Source: Spirosoma luteum DSM 19990 (GTDB lineage Bacteria; Bacteroidota; Bacteroidia; Cytophagales; Spirosomataceae). Taken from it: 64,000 bases of DNA. The position numbers and the translations under genes are program-made. Below the pieces are notes generated by a model, which made no database searches, was not told the DNA's origin, and was given only the letters and a program-made list of their open reading frames with translations. The stretch covers positions 83,998 through 147,997 of the forward strand of contig NZ_KB893247.1 in NCBI RefSeq assembly GCF_000374065.1, given 5' to 3'. Shown here in pieces: positions 7,156 to 15,561 of the stretch. Numbering within the stretch: position 1 is the stretch's first letter; the number at the start of each line of letters is the position of its first letter.

Positions 7156-8581
7156 TGAAAGGAGTAATCCATGGTTTATGGCGGAATGAATCCTGTTCAT
7201 TCGCCAGATTCGTAGTGGGGTCGACCAGTGGTTTGCCTAACCGGCCGTTGAGTGCCACGTAGGAGTCCACGTAAACCTGCGGGTTTATAAACCCCTGCCG
7301 GCGATAATGGTCCCGCAGCAGGTGGGCATACTGCAGGAGCATATCGGGCTGGGTACTCATCATTTTCTCCTGTAATGGTGTCAGAAACTGGGTGTTATTC
7401 ACAATGGTTTGGTGCCCTGCATCATCCTTGACTGTGAACTGGGCGTAGCCTGCTTTTTCCATCAGCATAACGCGCCAGGAGAAACGATACCCTTCTTCGG
7501 TCCAGAACAACTCACCGGGGTAGAGCAGGTAGCGAAATGGAAACAGCAATTGGAATAAAAAGAAAAGGGAAAGAAAGCCCAGCAGGATCCGCTCCCGAAA
7601 AACCGGGTACTGGTAGGTACGATGAACCGCCAGAAAAGTGACAGGTAGAGCCAGCCAAACGCTTAGTTTCCGGATAACACCCTGGTGGAAATCGGGTGAA
7701 AAAAAGATCAGCGCCGTAACGATCATGATATACGGAAACATACCGATTGGGAACAGCAGCGCCGTTAAACCATGAAAAATGACCACGGCAGCGTAGGCCA
7801 AGGGGCGGGTTCGGGCATTCCAGAGCAGAAACGGAATACTTAGGTCATACAGGCAGCCGAACCAACTGAACACGTAAGGAACCCACGCGTAATTAAACAG
7901 AAAGCCTATAATCGGGAAATCATTATGCGCCGGAAGCCAGATGCGCAGCGGGAGAGCGTGTACTAGCCAGTCACTATTCAGTTTGGCCAGACCGGCGTAT
8001 ACATAGAGCAGGGCCACCAGTAGTTTTAACGACGCGAGACACCAGGCCGGAATATGGCTGGCCAACAAGCTCCGCCGACGGTAAGCATCCACTGAAAAAT
8101 AGGCGTGGGCGGGCAGGAAAATCAGCAGTAAACTAACCATACTCGTAAAATAGTAATGGTTCAGATACGTGCTTTTGTCAATCAGTTCAATGTAGGTGAA
8201 GCTTAAAAACAGGCTGATGCTGGCGATGTGGTACAACAAACCAATAGCTACCAGCAGGGCAGAGAGACCACAAACGGCAAATAATAGATACGTGTAGGAC
8301 CCCAATGGCTGAACAAACTCGAACCCGTAAAACGGGAAGAAGTGCCGGGGCTGGATGTATAGTTCATTGATCCAGCCTTTACTCCAGAAACGAACAATGC
8401 TCCCGAAGAGCATTAGTCCAAACAGTATCCGGAAAACGGCCAGAGGAGCGGCAGATGTAAATGGGTTGTAGTTTGTGGTTTTTGGTAAACTGGCACTACT
8501 TCTACCAGGGGTGAAAAATTCTGCCTTACGCGGCCGAAAACCATAAACCGAAAACCGTACACTACTCTTAATCCCCATCAT
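7133..8581 (-). CDS. HTTM-domain membrane protein, vitamin K-dependent gamma-carboxylase-like
   Basis: The 482-residue membrane protein carries the HTTM domain shared with vitamin K-dependent gamma-glutamyl carboxylase: PLAVFRILFG near residues 46-55, then several helices. The segment LIDKSTYLNHYYF (about 133-145) keeps Lys136 and Asn141-His142, matching the LLDKxxxxNHxYL active-site region of human carboxylase (Lys218). A soluble C-terminal part (about 340-482) follows. The gene overlaps the imelysin gene by 14 bp upstream and the TonB receptor by 23 bp downstream, so it is locked into the operon. The first 40 residues are coded by a palindromic repeat (8466-8566), so the N-terminus is atypical and the start is uncertain; no later ATG precedes the domain. 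Substrate and reaction are unknown. Confidence 0.85.
   Translation of the reverse strand: MMGIKSSVRFSVYGFRPRKAEFFTPGRSSASLPKTTNYNPFTSAAPLAVFRILFGLMLFGSIVRFWSKGWINELYIQPRHFFPFYGFEFVQPLGSYTYLLFAVCGLSALLVAIGLLYHIASISLFLSFTYIELIDKSTYLNHYYFTSMVSLLLIFLPAHAYFSVDAYRRRSLLASHIPAWCLASLKLLVALLYVYAGLAKLNSDWLVHALPLRIWLPAHNDFPIIGFLFNYAWVPYVFSWFGCLYDLSIPFLLWNARTRPLAYAAVVIFHGLTALLFPIGMFPYIMIVTALIFFSPDFHQGVIRKLSVWLALPVTFLAVHRTYQYPVFRERILLGFLSLFFLFQLLFPFRYLLYPGELFWTEEGYRFSWRVMLMEKAGYAQFTVKDDAGHQTIVNNTQFLTPLQEKMMSTQPDMLLQYAHLLRDHYRRQGFINPQVYVDSYVALNGRLGKPLVDPTTNLANEQDSFRHKPWITPFNDTIYGF
8459..8569. repeat. Inverted repeat of the GTTTACGG family forming the 5' end of the HTTM gene
   Basis: The left part (8466-8489) and the reverse complement of the right part (8534-8567) share a G-T-A-G-T-x-T-x-x-GGTTTTxGGT pattern with about 45 bases between them. 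The same words (GTTTACGG, GGTTTATGG, GGTTTTTGG) occur in elements at 25064-25139, 35672-35697 and 43728-43842. Here the element is translated as the N-terminal 40 residues of the HTTM protein. Confidence 0.6.
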
Positions 8582-9728
8582 TATCCGTATAGGTAATTAT
8601 AATACTCATAGCGGTGGTCATATCCACTTTGAGCATCCGGGTAATTTTTTGCATCTGGGTGTAGGTCTCCACCATGGCTGCGTTGTTGGTCCTTACCTCG
8701 TTGTATAAATCAGGTTTCAGCGTGTTTAGCTGCTGCGTAATTGCGTTGAACTGTTTATTGATCAGATCAGTAAGCTGTGTGCCGGTGCTGCTGTCTTTAA
8801 CGCCAAGCGCATTCAGGTAACTTTTTAAGCCCGGCCCTTCCTGACCAGTTTTAACACTTTTTCCGTTGAAGAAGTCTACGGAGGCCTGGTGAGCCGTTTT
8901 GGCCAGCAGTAGCGACAGATCTTTCTTATAAAAAGCTTCAACGGTAGCAGGAGCAGTGGTGCCGCTGGTCATTGCACCGGACGGAATCCCAAATTTACCC
9001 GACCGGATGTAGCGCTCGTAATTGAGTACGTAGCCGTTGACCAGTTTGGAGGTTGAACAACCGGCATTCAGGGCGGTGCAGTTAATAAACGTGTCCCGGT
9101 AGCCCGTATTCCAGGCCGTGTAAACCGTTCCAAACTGCGATGTCATCTGAGCCGTCAGCCGTTTCAGGTAAGCAAGGCGTTTAGCCGCGTCGGCAGCCGT
9201 AGTGTAACGGGCTACAATGGCATCGTCGGTATCGCCCAGGCCGTTGAGCAGGTAGTCCATCGCCGGAAAACCCTGTTTGGGATAAGAGGCTGGTACATCA
9301 AATGTTCCCGCACCGGCCGCAACGTACTCGTCAATACTGGTGGTATTGGCGGGGTAAATATTAAAAAAATTACGAAGCGTATATTGCTCAGCTGGCCCTA
9401 CATCAAAGAGCTCCACTTTTTGCCATTCGGTATAAGCATCGACCCAGGCTTGCCGAAGCTCGGTTAAGGTAGCTTTGTCGGGTTTAGCCGAAAAGGCATC
9501 GGCCTTCGTCACCATTACATCGAGCCGGGTCTTGAAGTTGGCATAGCTCGGCAGAATGATGTTGTCGGCCAGGTTGGTCAGCATGGCCTTGCGGTCGCTA
9601 CCAGCCTGGTCGGTTGAGGTCGTTGGCGTTACGGGCGATGGGTCATTGGTATTACTACTGGAGCAGGCCCAGAGCGTTCCTACAACTGCACAGGCAAACC
9701 CAAGTTGTTTCCAGTTGACTTGTATCAT
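8568..9728 (-). CDS. Imelysin-family lipoprotein
   Basis: This 386-residue lipoprotein has an N-terminal signal with lipobox (CAVVGTLWAC, Cys about 22) followed by a Ser/Asn/Thr linker. The rest matches the imelysin/insulin-cleaving peptidase family (M75-like, IPPA), an all-helical duplicated fold of the periplasm linked to iron uptake and often Fur or iron regulated. The usual GxHxxE motif is replaced by G-F-P-A-M-D (in YPKQGFPAMDYLLNG), so the classical metal site is altered. It lies between the DUF4856 gene and the HTTM gene and overlaps the latter by 14 bp. Its role is inferred to be binding or handling of an iron source before the TonB receptor step; peptidase activity is not supported. 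Confidence 0.88.
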   Translation of the reverse strand: MIQVNWKQLGFACAVVGTLWACSSSNTNDPSPVTPTTSTDQAGSDRKAMLTNLADNIILPSYANFKTRLDVMVTKADAFSAKPDKATLTELRQAWVDAYTEWQKVELFDVGPAEQYTLRNFFNIYPANTTSIDEYVAAGAGTFDVPASYPKQGFPAMDYLLNGLGDTDDAIVARYTTAADAAKRLAYLKRLTAQMTSQFGTVYTAWNTGYRDTFINCTALNAGCSTSKLVNGYVLNYERYIRSGKFGIPSGAMTSGTTAPATVEAFYKKDLSLLLAKTAHQASVDFFNGKSVKTGQEGPGLKSYLNALGVKDSSTGTQLTDLINKQFNAITQQLNTLKPDLYNEVRTNNAAMVETYTQMQKITRMLKVDMTTAMSIIITYTDNDGD

Positions 9729-9795
9729 ATTGTTTTATAAAATACAGCACTTTGCCTGGTGCAGAGCGCTGTATAGTTGTTTAAGTAGGCTGACT

Positions 9796-10962
9796 TTATA
9801 AATTGAACTTTGTTTTGATGGCTGTGGTCGCGGCATCAATTTTGGCGTTTGTCAACGCCCAGAAGCCAGTAGGAGCGGAGTAGACCAGGTTGTTGAGTAT
9901 ACTGTCTGAAAAAGCAGCATCCCCTTTATTTAACTTCGCGTACCGCAGGCCGTAGATGAAGCCCAGTCCTTCGCCAATGGCGTGAGCGCGGGCGGCATCA
10001 GTCGTACCCGTTTTCCACTTGCCGAGGTAACCCAGAGCCGCGTTGGCAATGGCTTTTTCCATAGCTGCGCGTATGAATGTGGCTTGTTCGTTCAGCGTTT
10101 TGGTATCGTTGTTCACAATAGCGGCCCGTCCGGTTAGTAATGCCTTGTGCAGTTTTGGAAAGTCCTCCCTGTTGTATTCCCACAGGTAGGAGCCAATGAA
10201 ACTCTCACCCGATGAGGTAGCCGTAGTTTTACCGCCGTATGCACCGTTCGTCGTGAGGATGCCGAATGCTTCATCCCAGTTTTGCTCCAGTTGGGTGTAG
10301 TTGTTACCCGCCACCAGCGTTGTGTTATCAGCCGACAGGCGGGCGTCGCTCAGGAGTACGTTACTAATGTAATCGAGCTGAAAAGCACCAATGAGCGATT
10401 TCTGGATAATCTGACCCCATTCAATGCCTTTTTCATCGACCAGGTACGTACCCAGTTTCCCGGCTTTCCCTTCCGACGCTACCGCCGATACCGATTTACT
10501 GGCGTTGGCTATAGCCGGGAAAGCGGCCTCAATCGTCTGGCGTTCCTTTTCGGCGTCCGTTGCCGAAAACGAAGAGGCTGTCACATTACGTAATTGTACA
10601 CCCGCTGTGTTCAGACCTGTATTGGCCGTACCCGAAAAGGGGCTGGCGGTATTCGAGAACATATTCTTTAGTACCGTAGCATCCAGCGCAGCACCCGTTC
10701 CAGCGGCCGTGCCGAGGTAGGTGTTAATGGCTCTGAACATCAGCAGGCGGTTGTTTCCCGTGGTAAGGTCAACTGTTTTTGCGCCGTTATTATCGACAAA
10801 AAAAGTAGCGTAGGTTGTTGTGTCGGTTAATTTGGTGTAGGCTACCTGCTGGCGAAGCTGAGGGGTAATGGTGAGTGGGTTTTCCTCGTCTTTACAGGCA
10901 ACAAGGCTACCAAATACAAGACATAAAGCAAGAAGGCGTACGAATAAAGTATGTGTAGGCAT
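9796..10962 (-). CDS. DUF4856 lipoprotein, first gene of the iron-type operon
   Basis: The 388-residue lipoprotein has a signal and lipobox (LALCLVFGSLVAC, Cys23). Residues 30-388 match DUF4856: YVDNNG-like FVDNNGAKTVDLTTG near 56-70, LVDEKGIEWGQIIQKSLIGAFQLDYISNVLL near 172-203, and a C-terminal helical part. DUF4856 proteins are known mainly as companions of imelysin genes in Bacteroidota; their activity is not established. It is the promoter-proximal gene: 67 bp separate it from the imelysin gene, and a -7 motif with an overlapping palindrome lies 32-62 bp upstream. It is probably anchored at the outer membrane or facing the periplasm. Confidence 0.87.
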   Translation of the reverse strand: MPTHTLFVRLLALCLVFGSLVACKDEENPLTITPQLRQQVAYTKLTDTTTYATFFVDNNGAKTVDLTTGNNRLLMFRAINTYLGTAAGTGAALDATVLKNMFSNTASPFSGTANTGLNTAGVQLRNVTASSFSATDAEKERQTIEAAFPAIANASKSVSAVASEGKAGKLGTYLVDEKGIEWGQIIQKSLIGAFQLDYISNVLLSDARLSADNTTLVAGNNYTQLEQNWDEAFGILTTNGAYGGKTTATSSGESFIGSYLWEYNREDFPKLHKALLTGRAAIVNNDTKTLNEQATFIRAAMEKAIANAALGYLGKWKTGTTDAARAHAIGEGLGFIYGLRYAKLNKGDAAFSDSILNNLVYSAPTGFWALTNAKIDAATTAIKTKFNL

Positions 10963-10993
10963 AACGTAATTCAGGAGTTTGTACTAACTGCTG

Positions 10994-11001
10994 CAAAGGT
11001 A
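10994..11001 (-). promoter_or_regulatory. -7 promoter motif of the DUF4856 operon
   Basis: On the minus strand this reads TACCTTTG, a full match to the Bacteroidota -7 consensus TAnnTTTG, 32 bp before the ATG at 10962. It is the only good promoter candidate upstream of the four-gene operon. Confidence 0.55.
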
Positions 11002-11009
11002 AACACTAT

Positions 11010-11024
11010 TTAGACTAAGTCTAA
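11010..11024. promoter_or_regulatory. Perfect 15-bp palindrome, operator-like, in the promoter spacer
   Basis: TTAGACTAAGTCTAA is a perfect 7-1-7 palindrome. It lies 8 bp upstream of the -7 motif, between it and the expected -33 region, a position where bound protein would block RNA polymerase. The flanking decamer ACTATTTAGA is repeated directly at 11005-11014 and 11028-11037, 23 bp apart. The outer TTAG...CTAA resembles operators of DtxR/MntR-type metal regulators; that identification is inference. Confidence 0.6.
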
Positions 11025-11231
11025 TAAACTATTTAGAATATTTTTAAATAGCTCTGTACCTACCCGGTGTTAATCACTGACTGTAGGAGTAGTTGATTGC
11101 CCTGGCGGTAGACTCAACCGACGAATGAACTCTGTCTGACAGACTTCCGGTAAGCGAAGCATCCGGCCCGGTCGGGGGAATTTTCCGGACCTAATCTGAA
11201 CCATCTGCCAGTGGTATCCGATTCTGTACGT

Positions 11232-12311
11232 ATGGCTTCATCCCTACGGCTGGAATTAACTACGCCCAGCATTGACGACCGCCCGGTATTCGTGTCGGGT
11301 AACTTCTGCGAATGGCTTCCTGATGTACGGGCGTTTCAAATGCGACCCGTTGGCCCGGGGCAGTTTGCATACGAATTCCCGGCCGATAGTGAGTTACCCG
11401 AAACACTGGAATATAAGTACACGCGGGGAGGTTGGGACCACGTAGAACTGGATGCCTCCGGCGAGGGCGTTGCCAATCGGACCGCCCTGCGAACGGACGG
11501 TGTAAAACGGGAACATGTACCCCACTGGCGTTGGTTTGGCTCCCCCTACAACCCGGTATTGCTACCCAAAATTGACTTGCTGGGGGAGGAGTTCAGGGTG
11601 CCGGGCATTAGTCAGGTGCGCCGGGTTCATGCGCTACTTCCGCACGATTACGAGCAAACAGACAAACACTATCCGGTGCTGTACCTGCACGACGGACAGA
11701 ATCTTTTTGGGGGTGGTGCCGGGTACGGCAGTTGGGAGGTCGACCAGAAAATGGCGCTTCTGGCAGCTCGAAACCACCACGAAGTAATTTTGATTTCTAT
11801 CGACCATGCGCACGATGAACGTATCCGGGAGTTCACCTTCCACCGTACCCGCGCCGGTACCGGAAAAGGGCAGTTTTACCTGGACTTTATCCGCCGTACC
11901 TTAAAGCCGCTCGTAGACCGGACCTTCCGTACCCTGCCCGACCCCGAACATACGGGTATTGGCGGCAGTTCATTGGGCGGACTGATCAGTATTTATGCCG
12001 GTCTGATGCACCCCAATGTATTTGGCCGACTGATGGTTTTTTCGCCCTCCCTCTGGATTTCGCCCAAAATTTACTTCGACGCGATTCGGTTGCAGGCTCC
12101 GGTTCCCATGAAAATATACGCCTACGGGGGCGAGAAGGAATCGAGTTATATGGTGCCCAGCATCCGCCGATTCAACGAAACCCTGCTGCGGCAGAGATAT
12201 AGCGGTAAGCCTATTGATATTCATCTGTCGGTAGACCCCGCGGGCACCCATCAGGAAGTACACTGGAGCCGTGAGTTTCCCAAGGCCGTGGAATGGCTAT
12301 TTTATGAATAA
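11232..12311 (+). CDS. Esterase-family alpha/beta hydrolase with N-terminal CBM-like domain
   Basis: From the ATG at 11232 the product is 359 residues. A GTG at 11211 would add seven residues. Residues 5-95 resemble the starch-binding/CBM48-like sandwich seen before some esterases (VFVSGNFCEWLPD..., LEYKYTRGGWDHVE). Residues 125-355 are a putative esterase (esterase D / Fes-like): LHDGQNLF at 152-159, the nucleophile elbow GGSSLGG at 244-250 (Ser247), and a late GTHQEVHW histidine. No signal peptide is seen, so it is probably cytoplasmic. It overlaps the next gene by 8 bp. Enterochelin-esterase-like proteins can release iron from siderophores, and an iron-type operon lies upstream, but the substrate is not determined. 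Confidence 0.8.
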   Translation: MASSLRLELTTPSIDDRPVFVSGNFCEWLPDVRAFQMRPVGPGQFAYEFPADSELPETLEYKYTRGGWDHVELDASGEGVANRTALRTDGVKREHVPHWRWFGSPYNPVLLPKIDLLGEEFRVPGISQVRRVHALLPHDYEQTDKHYPVLYLHDGQNLFGGGAGYGSWEVDQKMALLAARNHHEVILISIDHAHDERIREFTFHRTRAGTGKGQFYLDFIRRTLKPLVDRTFRTLPDPEHTGIGGSSLGGLISIYAGLMHPNVFGRLMVFSPSLWISPKIYFDAIRLQAPVPMKIYAYGGEKESSYMVPSIRRFNETLLRQRYSGKPIDIHLSVDPAGTHQEVHWSREFPKAVEWLFYE

Positions 12312-13800
12312 ACAACCTAATGAAGCAATGATAATTTCCCTTTCTACACAGGAATCGGCTGCTGGTGACCTGATCAAACCGCTGCTACAGGACGACACGC
12401 TGACTAACCAGTTAACCCAACTCGCAAAGACGCATCAGGTACCTTTGTCCGTGCTGGAGCGCGATTTTAAAGCGGATGCTAACAGCGTGTTGCCCCTTTA
12501 TGCCGGTGAGGTAACGACGTGGCTGGTTGGTTTGGGCACCAGTCCGCAGGAGATGGACTGGTTGAAAACGCTCCGGAAATTCTTTTTCGACCATCGGCAA
12601 ACACTACCAACTCAGCTCACCCTCGACCTGACTGCCTTTGACGGAAGCGTGGTGGAAGCCGCTGTGCTGGGCATTCGCTGGGGCGGCTATGACCTTAAAC
12701 TGTACCAGACGGATAAGACTGAAACGTCGGTGTTTTATTCGGAAACCGGGCAATTGACGCTGCTCGTTGCAGACAGTCAGCGGACCGCAGCGCAAGAAGC
12801 TCTGGTCCGGGCCGAAGCCATTGCCCAAACGCATCGGCAGATGCTTGATTTGATGAATGCCCCTTCCAACTACAAAAAACCCCAGACCCTGGCCGATTGG
12901 GCCGTTCTGTCGGGTAGTGAACACGGATACACCGTAACGATACTGGACAGGGAGGAACTCATAAGACAGAAACTGGGTGCCTTGTTGAGCGTGAGCGAAG
13001 GCAGTGAAGCTCCCCCCGTGCTGATTATTGCGGAACATAAACCGGCAACCAATCCCAGCGGGCTTACGGTTGGGTTGGTGGGCAAAGGGGTAACGTTCGA
13101 TACGGGTGGGCTATCCATCAAACCATCGACCAGTATGCACCTCATGAAAAGCGACATGGGCGGGGCAGCTGCCGTACTCGGAACGCTGGAGGTAGTGGCC
13201 AAACTAAACCTGCCGATTCACGTAGTAGGTATCGTGCCCGCCACCGAAAATTCAGTGGATAGTCGTTCGACCAAACCCGGCGACGTGATTACGTCCTACA
13301 GCGGTAAAACCATCGAAATTATCGATACCGATGCCGAAGGACGCGTCATTCTGGCCGACGGACTGACCTACATGGTACGCCATTTTCAGCCCGATATCCT
13401 CATCGATCTGGCCACATTGACGGGGAGTGTCATTGCTGCGTTGGGCCTGAACGCGGGAGGGATGTTTACGCAGAACGATGCACTGGCCACGCAGCTTACC
13501 CAGGCCGCTGACAAAACCGGCGAGCGACTCTGGCGAATGCCACTTTGGGATGTGTACAAAGAAGACATCAAATCAGACGTGGCCGATGTGAAAAATTTTA
13601 GTGGCAAACCCGTTGCCGGTTCCATTAGTGCGGCCAAGTTTCTGGAAGTGTTTACGGAGAATCACCCTACCTGGGCGCACCTGGATATTGCGGGTATGGC
13701 CTTCGCTGATACCGAATTTGGGTCACAAAAAAACGCAACCGGATTTGGTATTCGACTATTAATCGCTTATTTGAGGATGTTAATGGCCGAAATCCGGTAG
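12304..13800 (+). CDS. Leucyl aminopeptidase (M17 family)
   Basis: This cytosolic two-metal aminopeptidase removes N-terminal residues from peptides. With the start at 12304 it is 498 residues. The catalytic residues fall exactly at the spacing known from E. coli PepA: Lys261, Asp266, Lys273, Asp284, Asp343, Glu345 and Arg347, with motifs GKGVTFDTGG, LMKSDMGGAAAV and the signature DTDAEGRVILADG. The N-terminal macro-like domain covers about residues 1-170. The start ATG lies inside the last codons of the esterase gene (8-bp overlap), so the two are probably translationally coupled; an alternative start is at 12328. The ATP-grasp gene follows after 60 bp. Confidence 0.95.
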   Translation: MNKQPNEAMIISLSTQESAAGDLIKPLLQDDTLTNQLTQLAKTHQVPLSVLERDFKADANSVLPLYAGEVTTWLVGLGTSPQEMDWLKTLRKFFFDHRQTLPTQLTLDLTAFDGSVVEAAVLGIRWGGYDLKLYQTDKTETSVFYSETGQLTLLVADSQRTAAQEALVRAEAIAQTHRQMLDLMNAPSNYKKPQTLADWAVLSGSEHGYTVTILDREELIRQKLGALLSVSEGSEAPPVLIIAEHKPATNPSGLTVGLVGKGVTFDTGGLSIKPSTSMHLMKSDMGGAAAVLGTLEVVAKLNLPIHVVGIVPATENSVDSRSTKPGDVITSYSGKTIEIIDTDAEGRVILADGLTYMVRHFQPDILIDLATLTGSVIAALGLNAGGMFTQNDALATQLTQAADKTGERLWRMPLWDVYKEDIKSDVADVKNFSGKPVAGSISAAKFLEVFTENHPTWAHLDIAGMAFADTEFGSQKNATGFGIRLLIAYLRMLMAEIR

Positions 13801-13860
13801 AAGAAATTCCTGGACTCCTATTTTGGCCGCTTCTTTTTCGTCGAACAAACGCCTTTGCTT

Positions 13861-15072
13861 ATGAGTCAGTTGTCTTTTTTGTGCATTGCCACCTTTCTGA
13901 AGGGGCAGGAGTTTATGCGGACCTGCAAGGAGTTGGGGAACACCGTTTATTTACTGACCGACCAGAAACTGGCCAATGAAGACTGGCCGCGGGAAGCTAT
14001 CGACGAATTCTTTTTTCTGTCATCGCCCAGCAATGCACCGGAGGATCTGGAAAAAATGATTATTGGGCTGGGCCACATGATGCAGTCCCGCCGAATAGAT
14101 CGGGTAGTGGCGCTGGATGATTTTGACGTGGAGAAAGCCGCTCTCGTTCGGGAAACGTTCCGCATTGATGGTATGGGGCAAACAACGGCCCGTTATTTCC
14201 GGGATAAGCTGGCTATGCGGACGCGGGCTTTTGAGGCTGGTATCCGCGTGCCGGCTTTTTGTTCACTTTTCCACGATGAAACCGTTACTGCTTTCCTGCA
14301 AACGACGGAGGCTCCCTGGCTAATAAAACCCCGTTCTGAAGCCTCCGCCACGGGCATCCGCAAAGTACACTCGCTGGAAGAAGCCTGGTCAGCTATCAAG
14401 TTGCTGGGGGATAACCGATTTACGTACCTCATCGAAGAGTTTAAACCGGGGAAAGTATACCATGTCGATTCGCTGTCGGTGGATGGGAAAGCGGTTTTTT
14501 CGCGGGTGAGTCAGTATCTGGCCACGCCGATGGAGGTGGCACATGGGGGAGGGGTCTTCCGCACCGCTACCTTACCGCTCGATACGCCCGAAACAATGGC
14601 GTTGCGCCAGATAAATGACCAGGTACTATCGGCTTTCGGGATGCGCTTTAGTGCCTCTCATTCCGAATATATCCGGGGTGACCACGATGGGGAGTTGTAC
14701 TTTCTGGAAACCTCCTCGCGGGTAGGAGGGGCCAACATTGCCGAACTGGTCGAAGCTTCTTCGGGGGTCAATCTCTGGCGCGAATGGGCCAAGCTGGAGG
14801 TGGCTATGGCTAAAAAAGAACATTATGTGCCACCTGCCGATACGGGGCAGTATGCCGGTCTGATTATATCACTGGCCCGGCATCAGTGGCCCGACCTGTC
14901 GATTTTTACGGAGTCGGAGATATACTGGCGGATGAAGAAGGAGTATCACGTTGGGTTAATCGTGCACTCCCCCGACCGGGCCCGTATTCTGAGCCTGCTG
15001 GACGAGTACATGGAGCGAATTTACCAGGAGTTTCACGCGTCCATGCCCTTGCCCGACCGGCCCACCAGCTAA
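13861..15072 (+). CDS. ATP-grasp domain protein
   Basis: The 403-residue protein has the organisation of carboxylate-amine/thiol ligases: an N-terminal Rossmann-like part (SFLCIATFLKGQEFMRTCKELGNTVYLLTD), a central ATP-grasp fold with the lysine and acidic residues (WLIKPRSEASATGIRKV, then LIEEFKPGKVYHVDSL) and the metal-binding segment ELYFLETSSRVGGANIAELVEAS. Such enzymes join a carboxylate to an amine through an acyl phosphate. The exact reaction cannot be read from sequence. It follows the aminopeptidase by 60 bp on the same strand and may belong to its operon, which would fit peptide or amino-acid metabolism. The ATG at 13861 is preferred to a TTG two codons earlier. Confidence 0.85.
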   Translation: MSQLSFLCIATFLKGQEFMRTCKELGNTVYLLTDQKLANEDWPREAIDEFFFLSSPSNAPEDLEKMIIGLGHMMQSRRIDRVVALDDFDVEKAALVRETFRIDGMGQTTARYFRDKLAMRTRAFEAGIRVPAFCSLFHDETVTAFLQTTEAPWLIKPRSEASATGIRKVHSLEEAWSAIKLLGDNRFTYLIEEFKPGKVYHVDSLSVDGKAVFSRVSQYLATPMEVAHGGGVFRTATLPLDTPETMALRQINDQVLSAFGMRFSASHSEYIRGDHDGELYFLETSSRVGGANIAELVEASSGVNLWREWAKLEVAMAKKEHYVPPADTGQYAGLIISLARHQWPDLSIFTESEIYWRMKKEYHVGLIVHSPDRARILSLLDEYMERIYQEFHASMPLPDRPTS

Positions 15073-15161
15073 AGCAATGATTTTGTTTGTCGTTTGACGG
15101 TCGATGTCATTTCTCTTGAAGTCAGCGCTTTAGAAAATGGTATCAAACTTTAAACCTCAAA

Positions 15162-15452
15162 CTACTTCAGCGTATCCTTCATTGCTTTATCTTTTTCCAG
15201 TGGAATCGACACGCCGAAAGCTCGTGGGTCACTGGGGGGCTGTGTTTTGCGTTTCTTGCCATTATCCGGCGCGGGCATAGTTGAGTTAACCGGCGTTTGC
15301 GCTGTCATGCCCCCGCCGGAAATTGGCGTGTTAACTCCCGGAATAAACACTTCCCGCCGTACGGGCATCTTTGTCGTTTTTGATGAGTCGCCTTGGGCGA
15401 ATGCGATGGAGCCGTACAGGCTAATGAAAATAAAAAACAGGATGGCACGCAT
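15162..15452 (-). CDS. Small secreted protein of unknown function
   Basis: From the ATG at 15452 the product is 96 residues, with a good signal peptide (MRAILFFIFISLYGSIAFAQ) and a low-complexity, proline- and lysine-rich mature part (RREVFIPGVNTPISGGG, KKRKTQPPSDPRAFGV). No known domain is visible. It lies between two unrelated genes. Confidence 0.6.
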   Translation of the reverse strand: MRAILFFIFISLYGSIAFAQGDSSKTTKMPVRREVFIPGVNTPISGGGMTAQTPVNSTMPAPDNGKKRKTQPPSDPRAFGVSIPLEKDKAMKDTLK

Positions 15453-15561
15453 AGCGAAAAGAACGTTTGTTGAGTCAATAGAAACCAACGAAGTTTCTAC
15501 GACTAAACAACCCGTTTGCCACCGTAAAGTTTTTTACCGAATCTGTTTACAGGTGCTGCCG

